This document shows, piece by piece, positions 38,053 to 48,800 of a stretch of 64,000 nucleotides of DNA. The notes under the pieces are model-generated. The model was not told the origin of the DNA and made no database searches. It saw nothing but the letters and a program-made list of their open reading frames with translations. Each line of letters starts with the position of its first letter. The stretch's first letter is position 1. The position numbers and the translations under genes were made by a program. Source of the DNA: Prosapia bicincta (lineage: Eukaryota > Arthropoda > Insecta > Hemiptera > Cercopidae); the NCBI GenBank assembly GCA_036971475.1, contig JBAIZL010000005.1, positions 173,219,386-173,283,385 on the forward strand. The letters run 5' to 3'.

Positions 38053-38700
38053 ATGCAAGAGACCACTTCTAGGGAAGTGTATGAGCTGTTTATTAATCAC
38101 TATAAAGATACATATAATGTAGGAGCTTTTGCTACTATAAATGAGATGCTGGAACCATTAAGAGGAAGGTTTAAATTTCCAAAATACACCTCCAATAAGC
38201 CATCAAAATACAGTATCAAATTTTATGCAAAACTTTTTTTACAGTTAATATGGTGATCTATTTAGGAGACAAGTTATTAGGCCGTTCCAGGTTGAAAATA
38301 ACATTACCAGTTTGGTAGAGCGAATCAGAGCTCATACTAAATACTGGTCATAACTTGACCATGGACAATTACAACAGGACCATATTACTAGCAAAAGAAG
38401 TTTTTGACAGCTACAGATTATATTTTGTACAGTGCATGGAAACAAGCCAAAGCTACTCCCAAATATTGAGATGAGGAGCACTTATTGTAGTAGTTTGTCT
38501 TCTTTTGAGCAGGAACTAATTAGGGCTACTTTAGTTTTATACATTCCAACAAGAGAATGTTCTATCCACAATGCATTTTTATAATAATATACAACTGGCA
38601 AAGCCATACACAAATATAACTTTATACATTATAAAAAGTGGACCAAATGAACAGTGTTCCTTCTGTTACTTGTTAGTAACAGCTGGCTATTGATAGTTCT
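38053..38700 (+). pseudogene. PiggyBac-type transposase relic
   Basis: A 67-codon open frame contains NHYKDTYNVGAFATINEMLE and PLRGRFKFPKYTSNKPSKYS, the PiggyBac DDE start (usually TIDEQLxPFRGR...SKPAKYGIK). After a frameshift it gives NMVIYLGDK, NLTMDNYNRTILLAKEVFDS (second catalytic Asp), a PTREC..STMH-like segment and a KPYTNITLYI segment. It is inactive. The Penelope-like element lies directly upstream. Confidence 0.75.
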
Positions 38701-39640
38701 TTGTAGTCTAAAGGGACTCTGTAAAATGTTGAAATATATATTTCCATAATGTCAGAAAGGTCACAGTATAAAAGTTTGAATCGCAATTATAATCTTAGTA
38801 GTTAAGGTATTCAAAGATTTCTTTTACTAGCAGTATTTTACATAGCAATACTCTTCCTTACACAACAGCTTTTTTGGATTTTGGACGGAACAATTCCACT
38901 ACCCTTCCTAAAATTTATTCCAAATAACTTTTTTTGCACCTGAATCCTGATCTGGCTAATAAGAGATTCAACAATGATGACAATACAAAAAACCCATGAT
39001 TCCACTTGGTTGAATTCATAGGTAGGAGCATTTTATTACAAAGGAATACTAAAGCTTATGTTGTGCTATGACAAAAGCTTCCAGAATGGTGGTACTTATA
39101 TAAAAAAATTAGCTTCAAGAATAGGTATTATATGAAAATAATTGTTCTATGCATATTTGATTATTTCACCAGTTGAACCTACTTTCTGGAGATAATTCAT
39201 ATAACTGAATAAATGTCTGGTAATTAAAACATTATAGAACATCTATATTAGGTCTGGCACTATATAAAATCCTAAGGAAGAATAATTAATAAACTACTTA
39301 ACATAGTCAAACAGATAAGAGCTACTTCAGTCAAAGCATACTTTTACTACTTATTCATTATGGGTAAGGTATATATCATTCAAGGGTGTTTCAATACTTC
39401 CCCTGCATTTTAGGCTTATAGTAGGACATTTGTTTTAAAACACAAAAAAAGGTTGTCTTTTAAAGTTCAGTTTTGTTGTAGTTAATATCAGGAATTCTCT
39501 TAAAAATATAGTCTCTTAAAAACCGTTATTGAATTTAGTTTGTAACCTACATTTTTAGCTGATTTGGCGCTCATTTTAACTAATTTCATTTTTATTATTG
39601 TTTACATTTATTTATTTATAAAGGGCTAAATTTATGATCT
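38700..39640. other. no gene recognised
   Basis: AT-rich sequence after the PiggyBac relic, possibly its 3' flank; no motif found. Confidence 0.35.
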
Positions 39641-39774
39641 GCATCCGTTTAGTTAAACCTCAAACTAATTTCACTTATTAGATTTAAGTTTCCTCCATTT
39701 TTGTTGATATTACTCACAAAAACACAAAGTACAAACATATTAAACGAACAAACACAATACAAATCACACATACT

Positions 39775-39990
39775 ATTTGATACTATCGTAAACCTACCTT
39801 TAAAACTGTCACCGCTTGATACAACATCTCCAAGCAGAAGACACTGATGAAGATCGGCATATAGCAATCGAAAATGTTCTGTCTCAGTCAGTTTTAACAA
39901 ATTTACCAAATTTAAAGTTTGGATATTCATAAACTATTATTTTAGTGATTAATAAGATTCGCCGAACATAATGGACTACAAAATTCAAGA
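39775..39990 (+). repeat. fold-back repeat family C with intact hammerhead-like core
   Basis: 39844-39873 reads CTGATGA, A, GATCG-loop-CAATC, GAAA, then ATGTTCTGTCTCAG. It is followed by the family end AAAGTTTGGATATTCATAAAC and a TTAATAAGATTCGCCGAAC block also present at 50780. The consensus CTGATGA is present here; stem II has one mismatch. Confidence 0.65.
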
Positions 39991-40129
39991 ATTCATAATT
40001 ATAATTATGTAACGAAATATATTAGATCAAGAAATTTTAACATGTTTAAATCCACAACATAAAAACCGATGAAGTGTTTCAGTTAATGTTTAACCATGAA
40101 CAAAGATTAGTGTTTTTATTACTTACTTC

Positions 40130-42340
40130 ATAGTACGGGCATCCAGCATCAGGACTTTCCAAAATAAATGGCGGCTGCCAGTGTCCAATAATCCCTGTTT
40201 ATCAGGATCTTATCCATGCCCAATGCTCCTCCAAGTTTTGATTTCAGCTTTTCTTGTGTTGGTTTCGTGCTGTGCAAAGTAGCAATGTATGATGCAATGT
40301 CTCTACTTCAGTGTAACATCTCTAACTTATTGTGCTATCGCTGAGGCTGAAGTGTTGGTAATAAATCTGAGTAACGATGTGGCAAATTTGAGTTCCGAGA
40401 ATGCAGTTGTGGATATTGGGATATCACGATAAAAAAAGGGCTTACGGGTTCGCTCTGAATGGTAAATAATGATCTACCAGTAGATTCCAATCTCCAGCGT
40501 TCAACCAACTTCTCCTGAAACATATCTCTATCTTTCCATCAGCATTTGGCAAGTGAGAATTTGGGAACTCCAACAGGGTTCATAATAGGCTAAAATTTAG
40601 CTAATTTATCTTGCTTCTCTTTTCCGACTACACCAGATATCCACTGGAGAACAATATTCTTCTTGACTAATTTTTTCAAGATGTTCTTCAATTCAATAGT
40701 TTTGAAATAGTAGTCTACTTGATTACAGCCTCCAGTGTCAATTTGGTGCTGGCACATAAAATGTATCTCCCGTTAATGGGTTAAAGTAGGCCGCTCATGT
40801 TTTGTTATTCTTCAGGTCAAGTGACCCGTCAAATTTAATAAGGCTGTAGTTAAGATATTTTGACTGAATCAGATCCATTTTGACATTCCTCAACTCCAAT
40901 GTATGGTTGGCTTTTGTAATATTACCCGGCAATGTTAGGGCAATATTTAGTTTTATTTTTTCCCAAGGAAGATCCTGGAATATGGCTGGAATGGGTTTCA
41001 GGCTTGCTGTGGGCATTTCATAATCCATGAGAGAGATGGTGTTCATGACTGATATACATTTGTTGGTGGTAGAGATTTCAGTGGACGCTTATCTGGCAAG
41101 GAGCACTTTTTCAAATGCTTGTTATACATTAAAATATTTAGGTGCAGGTCCAATGGTGGTACTCCCTACTCAATCTCTGTTGCGATATTGTATGTTTTAG
41201 GATATTCCAGACATATCCTCAATGCTGCTGATTGAATTCTTTTGCTTATGTGAGATTTAGCTGCAGAGCCCCAGACTTCCTCTTATTATATCATTTTCGA
41301 TTGCACAAATGCAGTATAGAACAACTTAAGAGACAATGTGTTTGCTCTCCACTGTCAACTTGCAACAGCTTTCAGAGCCCTGTGGATGCAACTGCTGTAT
41401 ATTCGATCTGCTCCTTCCTTTCCGGTTTTAGGACCAAAACAACACCAAAACCTTTAGAATGAGTGTTCATTCTTAACTGATTGCTATTTAATGTTAGGAT
41501 AGGTTCAAAGTTGGCATATTTATTAGGTCTGGAGAAAAACATTCACATGGACTTCGCCACTGAAAGTCCCAGTGACCATTTCTCACTCCATCTGGAGGTT
41601 TTTCCAAGGGCCTCTTGCATAGTTGTGTTTCCATGGTATGGTAGTTCATGCGATGTCCACAAAATCGCATCATCTGCGTAAATGGCATATTTAACATCAG
41701 AAGAGAGAACATCCACTATGCCGTGAGTGGGAATTTCGAACAGAGCTGGGCTGATTATGAATCCCTGAATAATGTCCTTCTCTACCCCACCTTTGGAAGA
41801 GCATTGTTCATTCACATCTGTCATTAATTGCTGATTGTTCGAGAAATTTGAAGTTCAGGAAGTATTACAACAATTTTCCTTTAACTTCCAGCTTCATGCA
41901 TTAAGGCAAAATTGTTCAATGAGAGGTTTTGACTCTCCAAACTGATTGATGTTTTTGAAACCCTTCATATATTCTGATAGTGAGTAGAAGGTTGGCATCT
42001 GTGGTAATTCTCTACCTACAAAATCCAAAGTGATAGTTGGAAAGTAGTTTAAATTTCTTTAGTCTCCAAATAAAGCAGTTATTCACAAGGCGCTCCAGCA
42101 GCTTACCAAAGCATGAAATCAAAGCTACTGGGCGGTACAAGTATAAACTGGAGGGGCCTTTGCCAGAATTGAGTATGGTACAATAAGTGCTGTCTTCCAT
42201 TGATTTGATATTTCATCTTTCTTCCAAATCTCATTAAAAAGTTGTAGTACTTGTTGCAGACATCTTAGTGGAGCATATTTAAACATATAATTGTAAACAT
42301 TGTTTATTTTATTATTTATTAGCAACCAAACTACTAACAT
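40130..42340 (-). pseudogene. non-LTR retrotransposon (RT + RNase H), decayed near-full domain set
   Basis: Minus-strand order: LFNEIWKKDEISNQWKTALI, then SSLYLYRPVALISCFGKLLE (RT fingers), FIISPALF, KYAIYADDAILW (YADD box at 41680-41669), an ALRICLEYPKT...PPLDLHLNIL post-RT region, an RNase H start (KFDGSLDLK) and RWRLESTGRSLFTIQSEP at the C-terminus. It is broken into at least five frames. It shares its last 450 bases with the copy at 63540-64000, so both end at the same 3' terminus (GCATCCAGCATCAGG). Confidence 0.75.
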
Positions 42341-42489
42341 CAGTTTCTTCCAACTCTATTAAAACACAACATACATCATTTTGACAATTAAATGTACATT
42401 ATTTCTACAGTATAATAAGTATGAAATACAACATTTAATAAAAAAATAGAAACACATTACAATTTCTATTAGAATGTAGCCTAGCAAAA

Positions 42490-43000
42490 AACTAAAATGT
42501 TGCTATACTAAGTATAACTCAGTCTGTGGTGGTGGGCTTCTGTGTTTGTTGTCTTGTTTTGTGATTGTGGGATCTAGGAAGTTGATTATCTTCTGTTGTT
42601 CTGTCTCCAGTGTGAAGTTTATATTACTGGGTATTTTGTTTTTCTGAAAGGTGTTTATCTATCTTGTTTGTTTTTGCATAAGATTAAGATAATATCTACA
42701 TACCAGTATATTAATTTATAAGCGTATTTGTTCTTATTTATGATGGTTTTAGTTCAAGGTTGTGAATTAATATTTCTGACAAGATGCTTAATGTAGGGGA
42801 TTGCATTGGTAGATTTATTTTTGAGTGTGGTATTAGTAGTATGTGACAGTTTTTTAATTTTTTGTTAGACCTGTTTTTTTAGGCTACTGTGGTTATTAAA
42901 TGTGATGTTATTTCTTATTATTTTGTCGAGGAGTTTTGTGAGTTTGTGTGAAGTGTCTGGTTTGTTGTTGATGAAGGGCCTATGGGTATGTCTTTAAACA
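42490..43000 (-). pseudogene. Penelope-like reverse transcriptase relic
   Basis: The minus strand reads INLPMQSPTLSILSEILIH (about 42825-42765), corresponding to the G(L/I)PMGSPLSxxLAEI motif. It continues to WYVDIILILC (YVDD box altered to YVDI, about 42713-42685), with further stops. Its coding strand is A/C-rich like the GIY-YIG ORF at 37340-38005. Inactive. Confidence 0.55.
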
Positions 43001-43179
43001 TACACATTCAACAAAAAATAACAATTCTCAAAAACAAAAGTATGTAACATTAAAATATCATGATAACACATCACAAAAAATAGTGGAACACACAAGACAA
43101 AATACATACAACCCAAATCAAAATTTTCTATTAATATACTGAAAACGCTACACACTATAAACCGAGTCTTGTCCTTAAC

Positions 43180-43335
43180 TCATAGCATTGAATAATGCAC
43201 TGATTTATTCTGCAGGAGGCAAAAAGCGTCTGCTAAAAAAATATCAGACAATAATGGTTTTTGCCAAGTGGTGTCAATAAAAAACCTCAAAATGTATTAC
43301 AACACAAAAACTCCAAGAAACAATGCCTTTAAAAA
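43180..43335. repeat. repeat family F copy 1
   Basis: ATAGCATTGAATAATGCACT, CTGCTAAAAAAATATCAG, TTTTTGCCAAGTGGTGTCAA and AACACAAAAACTCCAAG appear in the same order as at 45001-45135. Confidence 0.5.
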
Positions 43336-44000
43336 AAGCCATATCCAATACATCATCACTTAGGTTTTGCAACTTGAGTAAAAGTAAAAATATACTCCTA
43401 TTTATTTACTTGGGTTATTTGTTATATGAAGAAATAAATTTTGAAGGAAACTAATAACATTTCTACTCAAGCCTAATTATGTAATTAAAAACAACTATAA
43501 ATAAAATTCCAATTCTTCAGATCTAACTATAGCTTGTGAGCCAAAGAGAAATGGTATACGCACAAAACAACTGCTTGCACCAACAAAATTCTCAGTCAAC
43601 TTTATGTCTCAGTTTGTGATGTTTACTGTGGTATTTTAATAATATTTCAATGTTGTAACGTTGTTGTCTTCATGATTTCTGAGAAATCATTGTCACATAA
43701 CAGGTCAGCAAGTTAATCTGATTAGAGAAAAGGGATTCATACCCACAGCAGGAAAATAACTATAGCAAAGGACTAATGTTCGGCAAGTAGATTATACAAT
43801 AGTAATCAACTCAGTCTGGCTGAGTAAGCTTTCTCTCAAACTGCTACCTCCTTACCTATATACAGAGAGAGGTTCACCACTCGTAGTACTACCTAGCAAG
43901 AAATATTTGAATTCAACTAGACACATACTTCGCTACAACAGAAGTTTTTAAATGCCTACTTTGTGAGAGATGATATAACTACAGTATTCTTAATTGTTGG

Positions 44001-44355
44001 TTCCATCTTCACGTGAGCTACTATTTTTCACTAAAACACTTGTAAATATTTACAAACTTGCCTATAGTAGCACTTACTTATATTTGTTCAGGACCGCTGT
44101 TTCGGGGGATGTGTCCCATTGTCAACTCAGACCGTAACTGATCTCAAGGTTTTCGTAGGTTAGGGGAAACTCCTAATACTCACAAAGTACACCCACACCC
44201 CCATAATATCCCACCCCATCCTAGTATTCTAACCTACGAAAACTTTGAGATCAGTTACGGTCTGAGTTGACAATGGGACCCATCTCCCAAAATGGCAGTC
44301 CTCAACAAATATAAGTAAGTGTTACTATAGACAAGTTTGTAAATATTTACAAGTG
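44001..44355. repeat. fold-back family A palindrome enclosing a Penelope 3' UTR
   Basis: The left arm (44001-44168) and right arm (44235-44355) are complementary (CTTGCCTATAGTAGCAC..., TTTCGGGGGATGTG...). The loop (44170-44222) is the CTCCTAATACTCACAAAGTA / CCCACCCCATCCTA sequence that also follows the GIY-YIG ORF at 37250-37340. Confidence 0.75.
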
Positions 44356-44399
44356 TTTTAATACAATTTTGTAAAGTCTTTAAAATGAAAACAATCAAG

Positions 44400-44990
44400 C
44401 AATAAAACTACTCAAAATCTTGCTAATCAAGGACTGAAGTCATATAATTTGAAACTTGTAATTAACATAGACAAAATTTTCACGTACAATAAAAATTAAA
44501 CTCAAATACAAAATAGCCTTTAAAACATCAAACACAACTAGAAAAACCCGTATACAGTTCAAAAATACTACAGAACGAACACAACAGGGTAGGAGAATAA
44601 GATCACAAGTAATGACCACCCCGGCTTCTACATAGGTAATCAGGATAACTTCATCACATAATATAAGGGGCACATAAAAAAACAAAAAAAACACAAAACC
44701 CAAATCAAACTTCGCCTTTCACATGCAAAACACACTACACACATACACCAATATAGACACTAATTTAAAAGTACATTAAAAAAAAGCAACAAACTAAACA
44801 CAACAAAAAACTTCCGAATACACAAACACCTCAAAAACCATCCACAATACATTCTAAAGGACAAAACACACTCCCAATCTAATACTATATTGCAACACAT
44901 AATTAACAACTACTCTATGAGCAATAACAGGCCACAGCAAACCAATATACAACAGACCTACACTAATACCACACACCTGAGCAATAGTGT
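44400..44990 (+). other. A/C-rich strand-asymmetric stretch, no gene recognised
   Basis: The plus strand is strikingly G-poor and A/C-rich, like the coding strand of the nearby Penelope-like ORF, but no motif can be read. Probably decayed Penelope sequence. Confidence 0.3.
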
Positions 44991-45000
44991 GGCAGTGTCT

Positions 45001-45135
45001 CACAGCATTGAAAATCCACTAATCTAGTGGAAATCTGCTAAAAAAATATCAGTAAGTAGTGGTTTTGCCAAGAGATACCAATAGTAGTAATTTACATAAA
45101 AAAACTTGAAACGTACAACACAAACACTACAAGTT
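45001..45135. repeat. repeat family F copy 2
   Basis: ACAGCATTGAAAATCCACTA, CTGCTAAAAAAATATCAG, TTTTGCCAAGAGATACCAAT and AACACAAACACTACAAG parallel 43185-43320. Confidence 0.5.
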
Positions 45136-45696
45136 TGTAGTCCGAATATTTCAACTTCTAAATTAGTGGAGCTTTGCTGTAAATGTGAACATTTAATGCT
45201 ATTCATGAATTAAATAGTGTTTAGTAAGAAACTGTCATGATTATAGGTTTATATAATGCGACAATGAAAATATACACAATAATTTCTCAATACACAATAA
45301 GAGCTTTTGTAAACTAACATTAAATTTCAGACATTTGTAAACCACTAAAGCAATATTGGACTAAATGCAGAATACTATTACATTACCTTTATATCGATTT
45401 CAACAATTACGTTTCAGAATTGTGCGTTTAACAACTTTTTTCATGCTATGTAAAAATGTAGCAAAGGTAACAAATTTTACATAGCTAGTGTAACGATTCT
45501 GTTACTGAGCGTTATAGACATGAAAATCATAGATAGCACAATATTGCATACTGCCATTTCAAGGAGTAGGAGGTACTGTGTTTCGTTTTCTGTGATTTGT
45601 AAATGATAAAAAATCTTTGTTTACATTTCAACTTTGTGCGATATTTTGTAGTCTTTTATCGTTTTGGTTTGAGTCAATTAAGAAATGAAATAAACC

Positions 45697-45888
45697 ATGG
45701 GGAAAAAGGAAAACAGAAAAAATGTGAGACGTGTTTCCAAACCGTGCAGGCTTTGTGGTAAATGTAGTCGCACATACAAAGACATATTTAAGGCCTCTAT
45801 TAAGTTTGATCAGAGAACAGTAAATAATGTTACTAATTACTCCTACAAACCTATTTCAGTAGTAATTCAGGAGTGCTTAAATTTTAAT
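45697..45888 (+). CDS. ZAD zinc-finger gene, exon 1 (first half of ZAD)
   Basis: 64 codons from MGKKENRKN to QECLNFN, phase 0. The donor is AAT|GTAGGT; the alternative donor four bases later would put exon 2 out of frame. It carries the first ZAD Cys pair (Cys17, Cys20). Intron 1 (45889-51172, 5.3 kb) is filled with palindromic repeats and a Merlin-like element. Confidence 0.8.
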
Positions 45889-48800
45889 GTAGGTATTTAT
45901 TTTAAACAGAAATAATAAATGATAGTTGTAAATGTAGATTTTAAGGAGTTGGTTGTGTTCAGATATTTTTAATTGGGTATTGGCCATCACTGGTGTATAA
46001 AATTGGAACCTAATTATATTACTCGTTTTAATGTGTAGAACACGAATATCAACATTTTTCCACGGAAAGTCATTTTTTCACATTTTAAATATTAAGCTGT
46101 AAAGGCATGTAGGCATGTAGCGTGAACCGGGCGCGCAGTAGCTACATCGCACTGCACTTCGTCTAGATTTGTAATTTTATAAAACATTACTATATACCTA
46201 TATTAAAATATACCTACAAAGTATCCAGTCAGGATAGATTTGGTAACAATTTTATTTAACATTACTATCTACCTGTATTAAAGTATTCAGTCAGGATAGA
46301 TTTGGTTGTAATTTTGGTAAATATATAGTCTTATTGCCGATGTAGAAAATTACAACCAAATCTATTCTGACTGGATACTTCATAGGTAATTTTAATTAGG
46401 TAGTTAGTAATATTGTATACAATTATAACCAAATCTGTCCTGACTTGAAACTTCGTACTTCGTAGGTATATTTCAATATAGGTGGATAGTAAAGTTGAAT
46501 AACATTATAACCAAATCTATCGTTAAAGGATACTTTGTAGGTATATTAGGTATATCATGTATAATAATAACCAAAAGTTAAATTTTTAGATTTTAAGTTT
46601 TGTATTAAAATAAACTGACTGACGTAGTGCAGTGCGCTGTAGCCGGTTCATGCTATACACACTATTACAGACTAACATTAAAAATGTGCAGAAAAATTAA
46701 CGTTTTGCATTTTCCGTGGAAAAAAGTTTATATTACTGTTCCACACATTGAAATGAGTATTTAAAAAATAAATTTCAAACAATATCAATAAGACTCGTTT
46801 ACGCTATACATGCAATTACAGCCTAACATTTCAAATGTGAAAAAAATTAACTTTCCGTACTTTCCGTGGAAAAAAAAGATGATATTCATGTTCTGCACAT
46901 TAAAATGAGTAATATAATAACAAAAAAATTTTCAACACCAATGTCATTAAGACTATATTTTTACCAGTTGTAAAGGCACGTAGGCCTATATCGTGAACCG
47001 GGCGTGCAGTAGCTACAGCGCACTGCACTACGCCTAGATTTGTAATTTTATACAACATTACTATATACCTATATTAAAATATACCTACGAAGTATCCAGT
47101 CAGGATAGGTTTGGTTATAATTTTATTCAATATTGCTATCTACCTATATTAAAATATACCTACGAAGTATCGAGTCAGCATAAATTTGGTAATAATTTTA
47201 TTAAACATTACTATCTACCTGTATTAAAGTATATCTACGAAATATTCAATCAGGATAGATTTGGTTGTAATTTTGGTAAATATTTAGACTTATTGCCGAT
47301 GCAGAAAATTACAACCAAATCTATCCTGACTTTATACTTCGTAGGTATATTTTAATGAAGGTATATAGTCATGTTGTATAAAATTATAACCAAAAGTTAA
47401 ATATTTAGATTTTAAGTTTAGTCTTGTAATAAACTGACTTTGACGTAATGCAGTGCACTGTAGATACTGCGCGGCCGGTTCACGCTATACATGCTATTAC
47501 AGATTAACATTAAAAATGTGCAGACAAATTAACTTTTTGTATTTTCTGCAGAAAAATGTTAATATTAATGTTCTACAAATTGAAATGAGTAATTAAAAAA
47601 TAAAAATTTAGAATAATATCAATAAGACTAGTTTACGCTATACATGCCATTACAACCTAACATTTAAAATGTGAAAAAAAGTAACTCTGTATTTTCCGCA
47701 GAAAGAAAAGTTATTATTCATGTTCTACACATTAAAACTAGTAATTTTAAAACAAAAAAAAAATTAAACCAACGTCATTAAGACTATATTTTTACCGTAA
47801 TAACTTCTGAAACCTGAATAAATGTTTGAGACACTCTAAAAAGTCAATAGTTTGATACTCTGTACATGTTTTTGAAGATATATTTTTTCAGAGAGATTTC
47901 TGTTCCTTTGTTAGTAGCAAAGGATAATAAATTTTCTGCCTTAAAACTCGAAGATTTCGTCTTGTTGCTGTGGTTTCTGTTTGGCATTAAATATAGGTAT
48001 ACAATACTTTTTAACAAAAAATAATAATATTTTTTATAACATGTTAAAAAAGTTTCAGATAGTTTACTACAATGAAACTGAAAACCATTTTGGTAATTGC
48101 CAAAGACAGTGTTACAGATTTACATATGTCTCTTATAAATATATTTTACGCATAAAAAAGCGATTATAAATATTGGGTATTTATTTCTCGTGCCCACGTG
48201 TACGATTTTAGCAAAAAAAAAAAAAAAAATATACTTACCGATGCAAAAAGTCATCAGGGATACAAAAAAATAACGAAAACTCTCGCCCAGGGAAATAAAT
48301 ACCATTTCATCAAATTAAAGTTGGGTAAAAAATTCGGTGCAGAGTAGTCACAAGTACTACGTTTGCCTATCAACAGTGCGCCATACTACATATACGTATA
48401 TTTAAATATAGCTATAAAGTGTCCAGTCAGGATAGATTTGGTTGTAATTTTATACACCATCACCTAATTAGACATCTACTTCCGCGGAGTAATACTTTTT
48501 GCCAGGTGACATCACGTCATCTCTATTCTAGCTTTACATGTGTACATTTGGTTAAACATATAAAATTATAACCAGATCTATCCTGACTGGATACTTCATA
48601 GGTATATAAAATTAACCTTCCATGGCAATAACAAACAATAATTACCAATATAGCTTCAGGACATATTTTTGATTCGTTTTATAAGCATTGTAATGAGGGT
48701 GGATAATGCGCATTTTTACCAGCACTATTAGCACCACGTATAAGGGAATTACAATTTTACAAAATTGTTAATTTTTGGAGCATGAGCGAGAGTTGTAATA

